Part shown: positions 1 to 7,753 of the stretch, piece after piece
Numbering within the stretch: position 1 is the stretch's first letter
How the letters are laid out: the number at the start of each line of letters is the position of its first letter
Assembly (NCBI GenBank): GCA_034408745.1
Contig: JAWXCM010000233.1
Location: 1 to 14,477 of the forward strand
Direction of reading: 5' to 3'
DNA: 14,477 bases
DNA from: JAWXCM01 sp034408745
GTDB lineage: Bacteria; Acidobacteriota; Terriglobia; Bryobacterales; Bryobacteraceae
Notes under the pieces: generated by a model
Seen by the model: only the letters and a program-made list of their open reading frames with translations
Told to the model about the DNA's origin: nothing
Databases searched by the model: none
Position numbers and translations under genes: made by a program

Positions 1-61
1 CGCAGTCTTAAAAACTCCCATTGAGGCGACAGGACTTGCCTCCAGCGATTTGGTCAAATAA
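1..61 (+). other. Possible C-terminal tail of an upstream gene
   Basis: One plus-strand frame (codons starting at base 2) stays open from the window edge to a TAA at 59-61 and reads as 19 residues ending in ASSDLVK. The other two plus frames stop within the first 25 bases. This may be the end of a gene converging on the oxidoreductase, but so short an open stretch can easily arise by chance. No domain can be recognised. The remainder up to base 134 holds only the small palindrome listed separately. Confidence 0.22.
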
Positions 62-96
62 GCTCGAAACTACCAATGTCGTGACGAACTTGGGCT

Positions 97-110
97 AACG
101 GCCGGCCGTT
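97..110. terminator. Small GC-rich palindrome between gene tails
   Basis: AACGGCCGGCCGTT is a perfect 14-base palindrome lying 24 bases beyond the stop codon of the minus-strand oxidoreductase, and possibly between two convergent gene ends. It could form a short GC-rich hairpin at the RNA level. No T-run follows on either strand, so intrinsic termination is doubtful. The position is the main argument for a terminator role. Confidence 0.28.
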
Positions 111-134
111 CGCTGCGACGCCACGCGCGTACAG

Positions 135-1133
135 CTACGCCTTGCCCCGCTCCGCCGACAACTCCAGTGCCAGCCGCAAAGCCTTAGCCGAATCCTCCGG
201 CGGACACAGCAACGGCGCCTCGCCCTTCGAGCAGCACTCGTGGAAGTACGTCAGCTCCGCCTCAAACCCGTCCTGCTCCGAAACCGGCAGCACCCGAGCC
301 TCGCCGTCCTTCCCATACAGCGTCAACGCCCCGCCAGCAACGCCGGAACTGAACTCGAACGTCCCTCCTTCGCACACCACCGTAAACTCCATCGAAAACG
401 GGTACGCCTTGCGATGGTGCCAGCCGCCGGTGACCACTACCTCAAGCCCGTCCCCATATCCGAGTACCGCGTGCAGCGTGTCGACGCCATTTGCCATGTC
501 CTCGAACCCCGAGGCCGATTGCCGCACCGGAGACCCAAACACGCTCAGCACAAAGTCGATGTCATGGATCAGCAGATCCACCACTCCGCCGCCGCTCTGC
601 GCAGCGTTCCCCAGCCACGTGCTCCAGAACGGAGCCGCGCAGCGACGGCGAAACATCGCGCTGCGAACCGGACCATACTCGCCGGATCGCACAGCCTCGG
701 CCAGCGCCCGGTACTGCGGCAGGAACCGCAGCACCTGACCGACCATCAACATGAGACCCGACGACCTGGCCAGCGCGACCATTGCGTCGGCTTCGTCCGG
801 CACCAGCGCTATCGGCTTTTCCACGAGCACGTGCTTGCCCGCTTGTAGCGCCGCCGTCGCGACCGGACCGTGCAAATGCGTCGGCAGACAAATGTCGACC
901 GCCTGTACGTTCTCGTCCGCGAGAATGCCGGCAACCTCCGTATAGCGACCCATCTGTGAGAAATCGAACTTCTCGCCCGACCCTCCAAGATTGCCCTTTA
1001 CCGCCGACAAATCGCCCGTCAGCTTCTCCGGTTCATCGCTGCAAACCGCCACGATTTCCGCGCCCGCAACCTTGCGCCAGGCCTGCAGGTGCGTCGTTCC
1101 CATGAATCCCAAACCGATCACGCCAATTCGCAT
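135..1133 (-). CDS. Gfo/Idh/MocA family NAD(P)-dependent oxidoreductase
   Basis: Predicted cytoplasmic dehydrogenase of 332 residues, the usual length for the family. The N-terminal Rossmann fold opens with the glycine-rich dinucleotide loop GVIGLGFMG (residues 4-12). The family signature EKP is at 105-107, in VLVEKPIAL. The C-terminal substrate domain carries the DLLIHDIDF segment (186-194), whose Asp/His residues are the usual catalytic positions. Family members oxidise or reduce sugars, inositols or uronates, and the substrate cannot be read from the sequence. The start is ATG at 1133, with AGGATAGG about 11 bases upstream on the minus strand. It diverges from the broken secreted-protein gene across 45 bases. 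A role in carbohydrate use is suggested by the nearby lyase and xylose isomerase but is not proven. Confidence 0.9.
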   Translation of the reverse strand: MRIGVIGLGFMGTTHLQAWRKVAGAEIVAVCSDEPEKLTGDLSAVKGNLGGSGEKFDFSQMGRYTEVAGILADENVQAVDICLPTHLHGPVATAALQAGKHVLVEKPIALVPDEADAMVALARSSGLMLMVGQVLRFLPQYRALAEAVRSGEYGPVRSAMFRRRCAAPFWSTWLGNAAQSGGGVVDLLIHDIDFVLSVFGSPVRQSASGFEDMANGVDTLHAVLGYGDGLEVVVTGGWHHRKAYPFSMEFTVVCEGGTFEFSSGVAGGALTLYGKDGEARVLPVSEQDGFEAELTYFHECCSKGEAPLLCPPEDSAKALRLALELSAERGKA

Positions 1134-1178
1134 ATGTTGTGAGCCTATCCTAACCTGTAAGAGGGTCCAGGTTCATCG

Positions 1179-1873
1179 TTGCGCCTCACGATTCCGCTTC
1201 TCCTCGCCGCCGCCTGTCTGTTCGCTGAGCCGGTCTGCCGGACGCCGCTGGGCGCGCCGTGCTTCAGCATCGTCACCAAACGCGAGCAGACGTATCTGTT
1301 CCGCGACGGTATCGCCGACCTCGGCTCCTACACGGCGATCAAAACGCGCGCCCAGGCCTCCGACGGATCGTTTGCCGTGATCACCGAGTATTCATCGGTC
1401 ACGCTGCAGGGCCGTTACCAGCGCAGAGAACGCGAATTCTACGACGGCTCGGCCAACTTGCGCTACTGGCTGGCTCCAGTGAAGAAGACGTGGGTCCGCA
1501 ACCAGCCGCACATCGCACCCCGGCCGCCCCGCCCTCCGCGGATCAATGCGGAATGTCAGCCGCTTTTGGTATCTAAAGGGACAAGTATCGAAAAATCGGC
1601 GTGGAAAAGATTCTCGGATTCGACGCATTCCACTGGCGCACCGACCTTCCGCGTGGCGGTTCCGCCGACTTGTGGAATGCCCCGGCGCTCGATCGCACAA
1701 CGCTGCGCAGCAAACGTGTGGAGAAGGAAAGCTTCGGATTTCCCGTGCTGACAGAGACGATGGAAACCACTCAGGTGGAGGCGGGCGAACCGCACCGGAG
1801 CCTCTTCTCAGTCCCTGCCGACTATCGCGAGGACGACGATCCCAGGCACTTCCGGTACGGTACGCGACGCTGA
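1179..1873 (+). pseudogene. Secreted protein gene broken by one frameshift
   Basis: The reading frame starts at TTG 1179, the only start codon after the in-frame TAA at 1158, with AGAGGG about 12 bases upstream. It begins with a hydrophobic signal-like segment (residues 3-15, IPLLLAAACLFAE). Up to about base 1590 the frame reads sensibly, for example FYDGSANLRYWLAP. After that it becomes Ser/Arg/Cys-rich nonsense and stops at 1751. The frame two bases over (codons from 1592) takes over with a protein-like sequence, IGVEKILGFDAFHW and later DLWNAPALDR, and ends at TGA 1871-1873. One extra A in the run of five at 1591-1595 would join the two halves into a 231-residue protein (SIEKIGVEKILG). The function is unknown. 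The sequence resembles uncharacterised secreted proteins common in Acidobacteriota. The lesion may be real or a homopolymer sequencing error. Confidence 0.72.
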
Positions 1874-1874
1874 A

Positions 1875-2558
1875 CTACATGTTCACTACCTGGAACGTGA
1901 ACCGCTCCGGTGGCAGGGACGAGATGGGATCCGGAGCCATGTGCGACCACGTCTGATACGCGGAATTCGCGACGGTGGAATTCAAATAGAAAAGGAACTG
2001 ATTTGAGAAGCAGCCGATCGGCGGGGGCTGACGAAATGTCAGTCGCATTCCCACCGCACGCTGCAAATCAACGGCTTCCGGCCTGACGGATTTGTCGGTC
2101 AGCAGGTTAACGAAACTGCACCGGCCCGCATGTGGCCAGACGTCAGGCCGCAGTACCGGCCGCAGGTCCGCGGAAAACTGGAACGTCGTCTCGCACTGAC
2201 GAATCCACTCCAGTATTCCGTCGCCCCATTGCCAGTGCGACACAAAGTCCATGTACTGCTCCACAAGGTTGAGCGCCAGGTCCATCTTGCGGCGGGCTAC
2301 CTCCATCTCGCAGTTCACATCGTCGAACGCGGAATCGGCCAGAAGCTCTTCGCTCTGGACGATCTCATTCGCCATGTTCATCACCTTGTCCATTCGCCTG
2401 ACGGCGGGAGCACTCCGTACCAGCAATGGAGGAAGCTCATGCAGCCTGCTTCCGGGTATCTCCACAAATCTTCGATCGCCGATTATGTCCACAACTTCCT
2501 CCGAGTGTCCAGCAGCATCGACAAACAGGGTCGTCAGGTGTTTCCGACATCCTGGCAT
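1875..2558 (-). CDS. Hypothetical protein, unrecognised
   Basis: This 227-residue ORF on the minus strand has a credible amino-acid mix: charged amphipathic stretches around residues 55-105 (DKVMNMANEIVQSEELLADS, then EVARRKMDLALNLVEQYMDF) and Trp-rich HWQWGDGILEW near 108-118. I recognise no domain, signal peptide or membrane segment. The ATG at 2558 has no clear Shine-Dalgarno, so a downstream Met (DKV context) is possible. Third-position GC looks lower than in neighbours, with ATA, AGA and CGA codons, which may indicate recent acquisition. Its stop lies one base past the end of the broken gene on the other strand, so the two genes are convergent. The overlapping plus-strand ORFs look like shadows (His/Arg/Val-rich). 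Confidence 0.5.
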   Translation of the reverse strand: MPGCRKHLTTLFVDAAGHSEEVVDIIGDRRFVEIPGSRLHELPPLLVRSAPAVRRMDKVMNMANEIVQSEELLADSAFDDVNCEMEVARRKMDLALNLVEQYMDFVSHWQWGDGILEWIRQCETTFQFSADLRPVLRPDVWPHAGRCSFVNLLTDKSVRPEAVDLQRAVGMRLTFRQPPPIGCFSNQFLFYLNSTVANSAYQTWSHMAPDPISSLPPERFTFQVVNM

Positions 2559-2640
2559 AAAGACGTCAGGATTACAACTCTAGTTACGAAGTGCGCTTTC
2601 GCGTACCAGGTTCTCAGAAATTTGATATACCTTGTGACAG

Positions 2641-4401
2641 ATGCATGCCCGCCTCTTCGTGCTTGCAGCGACGTCGTTCGTTGCACTCGCAGGTCCCGCC
2701 GTCACGGTGCCCGACAACCCCCTCTCCACACTTCGCAGCGCTCACCCGCGACTGCTGGCAACCGATGCCGAGATCGACACGCTGCGCAAGACCATAGCGT
2801 CCGATCCCCGCGCCAAACGCATGTTCGACCAGCTTACGGCCGAAGCCGCGAAGCTGGAGACGGCCGCGCCTGTCGTGCATAAACTCATCGGCCCGCGCCT
2901 CCTCGACCAGAGCCGCCGAGCCCTCGACCGTGTCTACACCCTCGCCCTCATGTTCCGCATCACCGGCGAAAAACGTTACCGTGATCGCGCCGTGAAAGAA
3001 CTGAAGGCAGCCGCGGAATTCCCGGACTGGAACCCTTCGCATTTCCTCGACACCGCCGAAATGACACACGCATTCGCCATTGGATACGACTGGTTATTCT
3101 CAGCACTCTCCGACGAGGAGCGCCAATGGATGCGCAAAGCCATCGTCGAAAAGGGCATCAACCAGGCCTTGCCCATCTACGACGCGAAGCGCTGGTGGAC
3201 CATCGCCCACCACAACTGGAATCAGGTCTGCAACGGTGGCATCGGAATCGGCGCCCTTGCAATCGCATCGGAAGAGCCGGCGCTTGCCGCGCGTGTCATA
3301 AAGGAGGCGGTGAAGTCGATCCCGCTTGCCATGCAGTCCTATGGCCCGGAAGGCGGGTGGAATGAAGGTCCCGGCTACTGGGCCTATGCGACGCGTTACA
3401 ACGTGGTGTTTCTGGCCGCGCTCGAATCGGCGCTCGGTACGGATTTCGGACTGTCCGGCATTGAGGGGTTCGACCGCGCGGGCACATTCCGCATTTATTT
3501 CTCCAGCCCCACCAGCCGCACGTTTAACTACGCGGACGCCGGCGACGGACTGGGTGCGGCGGAGTCGATGTTCTGGCTTGCGAAGCGATTCAGTCAGCCT
3601 GTGTATGCGTGGCAGGAGCATCAGCAGCTGGAACGCACCACCCGGCCCCATGCGCTCGATCTGGTCTGGTTTCAGTCGAAGACCACCAGCCCGGCCGAAG
3701 CAAACTGGCCGCGCAAAGCGATGTTCCGCGGCGTCGATGTGGCGTTCCTGCGCAGCTCATGGGTCGATCCCAACGCCGTGTTTGTCGGAATCAAAGGCGG
3801 TGACAACAAAGCCAACCACTCTCACCTCGATCTCGGCTCGTTCGTCTACGATGTCGGCACCACCCGGTTTGCCACCGACCTCGGCGGTGACGACTATAAT
3901 TTGCCGCAATATTTCGGGAAATTGCGCTGGACATATTACCGCCTCAACACGCTTTCACACAACACCGTGGTTTTCGACAACCAGAGCCAGGATCCGAAGG
4001 CTGAAGCGCCGCTGGTATCTTTCGACGCCAAAGCGGGACGCGCCATCATCGACCTCAGCAAAGCCAACGGCGCAAAGACTAAGAAATGGCACCGCACAGC
4101 GGAGTTGAACGGGATTACGTTCACCATTCAGGACGATATCGAAGCCGCGCAGCCAGTAGAGCCGCTCTGGGGTTTTATCACAGAGGCATCCGTCGATGTC
4201 GACGGCCGCAAAGCCACGCTCCGCAAAGACGGACGAACCGTAATCGCGACACTTAAATCCCCGGCCGACGCGAAATTCGAAGTAGTTTCTTCGGAAATGG
4301 AAAAGCCACAGAAGCAAAATGCTGGCACCAGGCGGCTGGTTGTCCGGCTCGCCGGTCCGGTGACCAGGACCACCATCGAAGTGGCCCTGGCACCTGAATA
4401 G
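2641..4401 (+). CDS. Secreted heparinase II/III-type polysaccharide lyase
   Basis: Predicted exported lyase of 586 residues that would cleave uronate-containing polysaccharide by beta-elimination. A signal peptide spans about residues 1-20. The N-terminal part (about 30-320) is an alpha-helical toroid-like domain holding HHNWNQVCNGG (190-200) and GGWNEGPGYW (238-247), which supply candidate catalytic His/Asn/Glu/Tyr. The heparinase II/III beta domain begins near 360. It has NHSHLDLGSF (392-401), Asp413 in FATDLGG and His440 in TLSHNTVVF, matching the metal-site pattern of heparinase II. The start is the ATG at 2641, where the signal peptide begins. A TATACC at 2626-2631 is a weak -10 candidate and no good RBS is visible. 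The substrate could be heparin-like, alginate-like or pectic glycan; sequence alone does not decide. It is convergent with the isomerase gene. Confidence 0.85.
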   Translation: MHARLFVLAATSFVALAGPAVTVPDNPLSTLRSAHPRLLATDAEIDTLRKTIASDPRAKRMFDQLTAEAAKLETAAPVVHKLIGPRLLDQSRRALDRVYTLALMFRITGEKRYRDRAVKELKAAAEFPDWNPSHFLDTAEMTHAFAIGYDWLFSALSDEERQWMRKAIVEKGINQALPIYDAKRWWTIAHHNWNQVCNGGIGIGALAIASEEPALAARVIKEAVKSIPLAMQSYGPEGGWNEGPGYWAYATRYNVVFLAALESALGTDFGLSGIEGFDRAGTFRIYFSSPTSRTFNYADAGDGLGAAESMFWLAKRFSQPVYAWQEHQQLERTTRPHALDLVWFQSKTTSPAEANWPRKAMFRGVDVAFLRSSWVDPNAVFVGIKGGDNKANHSHLDLGSFVYDVGTTRFATDLGGDDYNLPQYFGKLRWTYYRLNTLSHNTVVFDNQSQDPKAEAPLVSFDAKAGRAIIDLSKANGAKTKKWHRTAELNGITFTIQDDIEAAQPVEPLWGFITEASVDVDGRKATLRKDGRTVIATLKSPADAKFEVVSSEMEKPQKQNAGTRRLVVRLAGPVTRTTIEVALAPE

Positions 4402-4411
4402 ACAATCGGTC

Positions 4412-5653
4412 TTACCCGATGGAGTAAACGCGGCCTTTGTGCTGTCCGATAAGGATCTGGAACAGCCGGTGCGCGATCACTTCATGCAGCGTCAGCAGTT
4501 CCCGATTCGCCTCGGTAATTGCCTCCACATCGCCACCTGCGGGAACCAGCCCGCCCGCGTTCAACGCAGCCTGCGCTTCGCTGATGATCGGATCCGTCGA
4601 CACATCGCCCGCCATCTCCCACAGCGTGATGAACCGGTCCACCGCCGTCGGGAAGCTGAACTTAAACACACCCGAGTTGCTGGTGGTGCGAGGCGGTTTG
4701 AAGTCGAGGTTGAACGGTCCGTTATACCCGTACGTCCGCAGCAGAACCAGCACGTTGAGCCAGTCGAGCGGATTCACCAGACCGACCGCGATGTCGACGT
4801 CATGCTTCAGCGGATAGCCGTCATTAATATCGAAGTGCCACAGCTTGCCGCACATCATCGCGCGGGCCAGTGACGCACGGACCGCGCCTCCCCACATCAG
4901 TTCGTGCAGGTACTCCGGATTCAGCCCGACCATCTCCGGGTGGGTCAGCTTGCCGGAGTAAATCAGCGCCAGCATCGCATCGCTCGACGGCAGCAGGATC
5001 TGCGCCGCCGGCTCGAATGGCTTGGCTTCCAGGCAGTGCTTCAGCGTGGGACGGCCCTTTGCCGCAGCGACCTTGATGTCCTCTTCGCACGCGGCGTTCA
5101 ATCCGCCGGCGTAGCGCTCCAGCATCTGCATCTCGTCGATTGCGCCCTGCACCTGGTAGCCGAGCGAGCCCGGCCAGTACACAGCGAACTGCGCCCCCAG
5201 CTCATGCCCAATCCGAACGGTGTTCCGCAGCCGCTCATTCGCATAGGAGCGGACATCCGGCGATTCGGCTGCCGGGCTGGCGGCGAAAACGGCGTGGTGG
5301 AACGTCTCGGTCGTGACCATGGAACATTGCAGTCCGTTGGTCTTCAGCGAAGACTGGATGCCAGCGACGATTTCGTCCTGCTTCGCGGTGCCCAGCGCAG
5401 CGGCCGGGATCACATCGGTATCGTGAGAGCACCAGTACCCAATCCCGATCTGCGCATACTGCTCAATCACTTCGGCGTAGCCGACGGGGCGCCGGGTGGG
5501 GGCGTGAAACAGCGCGTGGCCTTCATAAGCGGCGGCCCACTGCGGTCCGGTGATGAAGTATTTGCGCCGAACTTCCGGGGTGTACGCACCTCCACAGGCC
5601 GAGGTCAGACGGTCTACAAGGGTCTGCTGCTGGTTTGCTGGAATAGGTTCCAT
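4412..5653 (-). CDS. xylA: Xylose isomerase, actinobacterial-type
   Basis: Cytoplasmic TIM-barrel enzyme of 413 residues interconverting D-xylose and D-xylulose (and often glucose/fructose), using two divalent metals. All key positions of the Streptomyces-type enzyme are visible. The catalytic base region is SHDTD (His77, Asp80). LEAKPFEP contains metal ligand Glu209 and catalytic Lys211. GLNPEYLHE gives Glu247 and His250, and HFDIND gives Asp275. KHDVD gives Asp285 and Asp287, and NLDFKPPR gives Asp317. The start is ATG 5653; no strong RBS is seen. No xylulokinase or xylose transporter lies next to it, so it may act on sugars released by the neighbouring secreted enzymes. A related sugar such as rhamnose or glucose remains possible as the physiological substrate. 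Its end lies 10 bases from the end of the convergent lyase gene. Confidence 0.87.
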   Translation of the reverse strand: MEPIPANQQQTLVDRLTSACGGAYTPEVRRKYFITGPQWAAAYEGHALFHAPTRRPVGYAEVIEQYAQIGIGYWCSHDTDVIPAAALGTAKQDEIVAGIQSSLKTNGLQCSMVTTETFHHAVFAASPAAESPDVRSYANERLRNTVRIGHELGAQFAVYWPGSLGYQVQGAIDEMQMLERYAGGLNAACEEDIKVAAAKGRPTLKHCLEAKPFEPAAQILLPSSDAMLALIYSGKLTHPEMVGLNPEYLHELMWGGAVRASLARAMMCGKLWHFDINDGYPLKHDVDIAVGLVNPLDWLNVLVLLRTYGYNGPFNLDFKPPRTTSNSGVFKFSFPTAVDRFITLWEMAGDVSTDPIISEAQAALNAGGLVPAGGDVEAITEANRELLTLHEVIAHRLFQILIGQHKGRVYSIG

Positions 5654-5724
5654 GTTTGAGTGGCTCTGAGCGTCATCATAACTCTCGGCAACTTTCGGCC
5701 TTGAGCATCAGTCCAATAGGAGTG

Positions 5725-6177
5725 ATGCGCTACTGGGGAATCCTCGCCGCCAAACTCGCGGCCGCGGCCGTCTTGCTGTTTGGCATCTATCGCCTGCTGT
5801 GGATGTTCTACACCCCGCCCGCTCATATCGTGCGCTTAAAGCAGGAAGCGTTCCTGCACGATCTGGGCTGGACGACGGTGATGTTTTTGTTCAACCTGCT
5901 CGTCTTTGGGGCATTGTTTCTCGTAGTTTGGGATCAGCGCCGGCGCTGCCGAACCTGCGGCCGGCTGCTCCGAATGCCGGTATCGCACGGCCGCTACGGC
6001 CAGATCCTGCTCTTCGGGCGTCCCCGAACCGAGTACATCTGCGCCTACGGCCACGGCACCCTGGTGTCGCCCGAACTTCACATCGGTACCCGCGAGCCCG
6101 ACAGCTGGAAGGCGCACGACGCCGACAACATCTGGGAAGAGTTGTACGCGCTCGACAAGAGGAGCAAAAAGGACTAA
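5725..6177 (+). CDS. Two-TM membrane protein with Cys-rich cytosolic tail
   Basis: Hypothetical protein of 150 residues from ATG 5725. The frame is open further upstream to TTG 5656, but the hydrophobic region begins at 5725. AGGAG at 5718-5722 sits only two bases before the ATG, an unusually tight spacing. Two transmembrane segments lie at about residues 5-27 and 49-69, separated by a short loop. The tail has RRRCRTCGR (Cys75, Cys78) and YICAYGHG (Cys106, His110), a possible zinc or metal-binding set, and ends in an acidic-then-basic helix. It is divergent from the isomerase and overlaps the convergent TetR gene by four bases at the stop codons. I recognise no named family. Confidence 0.75.
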   Translation: MRYWGILAAKLAAAAVLLFGIYRLLWMFYTPPAHIVRLKQEAFLHDLGWTTVMFLFNLLVFGALFLVVWDQRRRCRTCGRLLRMPVSHGRYGQILLFGRPRTEYICAYGHGTLVSPELHIGTREPDSWKAHDADNIWEELYALDKRSKKD

Positions 6178-6725
6178 TCCAGCAGGAAGCCCCGAAGCAT
6201 AGCGGGAATCAACGCGTCGGCGACACCGGTCTGAGCAAACGGGACATCCGGAGCGTCCGTCATAAGAGTTGCCAGTCCATGCAGTCCTGCCCAGACGGCA
6301 AGAGTGACGCGCTGTACTTTGGCTTCGGTTCGCCGAGCCTCCGGAATGCGCGCAGAGACCAGAGCCCCAAGCACGCGTTCGGCTGTGGCGTGCGAGCCGG
6401 CGGCTCCCGGAGCGAAAAGTAGCCGGTAGCGTTTTGGATCGTCGCATGCGAAACGAACCCATGCCGCGGCCGCCGTCTCCAGCCGTGGTCCGGCCTGGGC
6501 CAGCGTTTTCTCAAATTGCTCGGCAATTACCGCGGTTACCGCCGTTAACAAATCCGACTTCGCGGGGAAATAGGCGTACAGCGCCATCGGGCTGTAGTTA
6601 ACCCTCGCCGCCAGATTGCGGATCGTCAACTCGGTGGGTCCTCTTTCGGCCAGCAGGTCCACTGCTGCCGACAGAATCTGGGATCGCGTGAATTCGCGGC
6701 GTTGCTCTCGCAGACCGGGGGCCAT
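6174..6725 (-). CDS. TetR/AcrR family transcriptional regulator
   Basis: DNA-binding repressor-type protein of 183 residues. The N-terminal helix-turn-helix spans about residues 16-60: RSQILSAAVDLLAERG, then LTIRNLAARVNYSPMALYAY and FPAKSDLL. The remainder is a helical ligand-binding and dimerisation domain with a WVRFACDDPKRYRLLF segment like the TetR C-terminal domain of AcrR-like proteins. The start is ATG 6725. It begins 20 bases after the HEAT-repeat gene ends on the same strand, so the two are probably co-transcribed. Its ligand and target are unknown. No convincing long palindrome was found in the short gap ahead of it. Confidence 0.9.
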   Translation of the reverse strand: MAPGLREQRREFTRSQILSAAVDLLAERGPTELTIRNLAARVNYSPMALYAYFPAKSDLLTAVTAVIAEQFEKTLAQAGPRLETAAAAWVRFACDDPKRYRLLFAPGAAGSHATAERVLGALVSARIPEARRTEAKVQRVTLAVWAGLHGLATLMTDAPDVPFAQTGVADALIPAMLRGFLLD

Positions 6726-6745
6726 ACCCGTTCAGTGTATGTGAA

Positions 6746-7726
6746 TTAATGGTCCGCCGGGAAAAGCCGCCCGCAAGCCTGCTCCACTTTCGGATCGGGA
6801 TTCAGGCTTGCGGCACTCCTGATGCGCGTCAACAGTCCGTCTCCCTGCACCCTCGCCGAGAAGATCGCCTCCAGCGCCGCGACAGCCCGGGGCGTGTCTT
6901 CCGTTTCGATGACGTCCAGCAGCACCTCAATGGCTTTGTTTTGGTGCGACACCGCGAGTGCGGTCAGCAGCATCGTGGCCAGAGCGTTGTCGCGCTCGCG
7001 ACGGTACCGAGCCGCCAGCGGAGCGACGGTCTCCGGCAGTTTTGCCAGCCCCAGTGCGAGTGCCGCCTCGGCGGCCAGGTCACCCTCGCGTTCCAGAAAC
7101 GTGCATACAAAATCGACCGCGGCCTCGCGTTCCACACTCAACACCGCGGCCAGACACGCGCCCGTCACTTCGGGCTCTGTGTCACCGGTCAGCGCCTTCA
7201 GCCGTAGCAGCAGCGACGCCTCCATCCGGCCCACGTTCGCAATGGCTCGCGCACCCTCCACTCGAACTTCCTTTTCACCATCGACCAGCGTATGCAGCAG
7301 GTGCGAGAGCAGCGTGACGTCAGGCAGAGACCGGCACTGCACAAGTGCAAACGCGCACTGCGCCCGAACCGGACCCGCCGTGTCTGCCACTCCGCCCCAG
7401 ATGGGTTCGTTTTGCACATGCCGAAGCCCGGCCAGGTAGACCCGCGGGTCGTCGTGACCCAGCTCCGACAGCGCCTTCACGATTGCCTTCTTCGCCCAGC
7501 ACTGCGGGTCCGTCTTGACGGGGTTCAGCAGGAACCGCTCGAACGCCGCGATGAGGTCCGGGATCAGGTCGCCGGTCCGGTGGTGTGCCGCCACGTTCGC
7601 AGCCTTCCCCACCAGGTAATTGCTCTTGTTCCCGAGCGCCTTCCGCACCTCAGCCGTCAGCGCCGGGGTCGGCGGTTCATCCTTCAGGGCATGCAGCCGT
7701 TCCAGTTGCTCGTCGTATTTCTTCAC
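6746..7726 (-). CDS. HEAT-repeat protein
   Basis: Predicted cytoplasmic scaffold of 326 residues made almost entirely of alpha-helical HEAT-like repeats. Examples are DPQCWAKKAIVKALSELGHD, then PVRAQCAFALVQCRSLPD, KEVRVEGARAIANVGRMEAS, EPEVTGACLAAVLSVEREA and DLAAEAALALGLAKLPE. Such proteins usually mediate protein contacts rather than catalysis. The start is set at GTG 7726 because GGAGG precedes it by five bases. In-frame ATG 7738 and GTG 7750 are alternatives without an RBS. No signal peptide or membrane segment is seen. It is followed by the TetR gene in a likely operon and is divergent from the serine hydrolase, whose start is only 28 bases away. The partner protein is unknown. Confidence 0.82.
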   Translation of the reverse strand: MKKYDEQLERLHALKDEPPTPALTAEVRKALGNKSNYLVGKAANVAAHHRTGDLIPDLIAAFERFLLNPVKTDPQCWAKKAIVKALSELGHDDPRVYLAGLRHVQNEPIWGGVADTAGPVRAQCAFALVQCRSLPDVTLLSHLLHTLVDGEKEVRVEGARAIANVGRMEASLLLRLKALTGDTEPEVTGACLAAVLSVEREAAVDFVCTFLEREGDLAAEAALALGLAKLPETVAPLAARYRRERDNALATMLLTALAVSHQNKAIEVLLDVIETEDTPRAVAALEAIFSARVQGDGLLTRIRSAASLNPDPKVEQACGRLFPADH

Positions 7727-7731
7727 GCCAA

Positions 7732-7736
7732 CCTCC
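7732..7736 (-). promoter_or_regulatory. Ribosome binding site setting the HEAT gene start
   Basis: On the minus strand GGAGG occurs five bases before GTG 7726, the normal spacing for initiation. It lies inside the longer open frame, just after the ATG at 7738. This favours the shorter 326-residue product over the 334-residue one. Confidence 0.6.
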
Positions 7737-7753
7737 ATGCTACCATTCACCGC

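Noticed and set aside
2611..2640. Possible third operator upstream of the lyase (CTTGTGACAG resembles one half-site)
   Set aside because: Only one half matches in part and there is no symmetric partner, so it is not comparable with the two perfect copies.
2130..2882. Plus-strand 250-residue open frame overlapping the hypothetical gene and the lyase start
   Set aside because: Composition is that of a shadow (His, Arg and Val rich) and it overlaps the clear signal peptide of the lyase in another frame.
4405..4420. ATCGG/CCGAT hairpin between the lyase and isomerase ends as a terminator
   Set aside because: A five-base stem with no T-run, partly inside the isomerase coding end.
6731..6746. TTCA...TGAA inverted repeat ahead of the TetR gene as a TetR operator
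   Set aside because: Arms of only four bases, overlapping the stop of the HEAT gene; too weak to call.
7292..7753. Long plus-strand extension of the serine hydrolase frame upstream of 7754
   Set aside because: It lies antisense to the HEAT-repeat gene, is Arg/Gln/His-rich like a shadow frame, and the signal peptide begins at ATG 7754.
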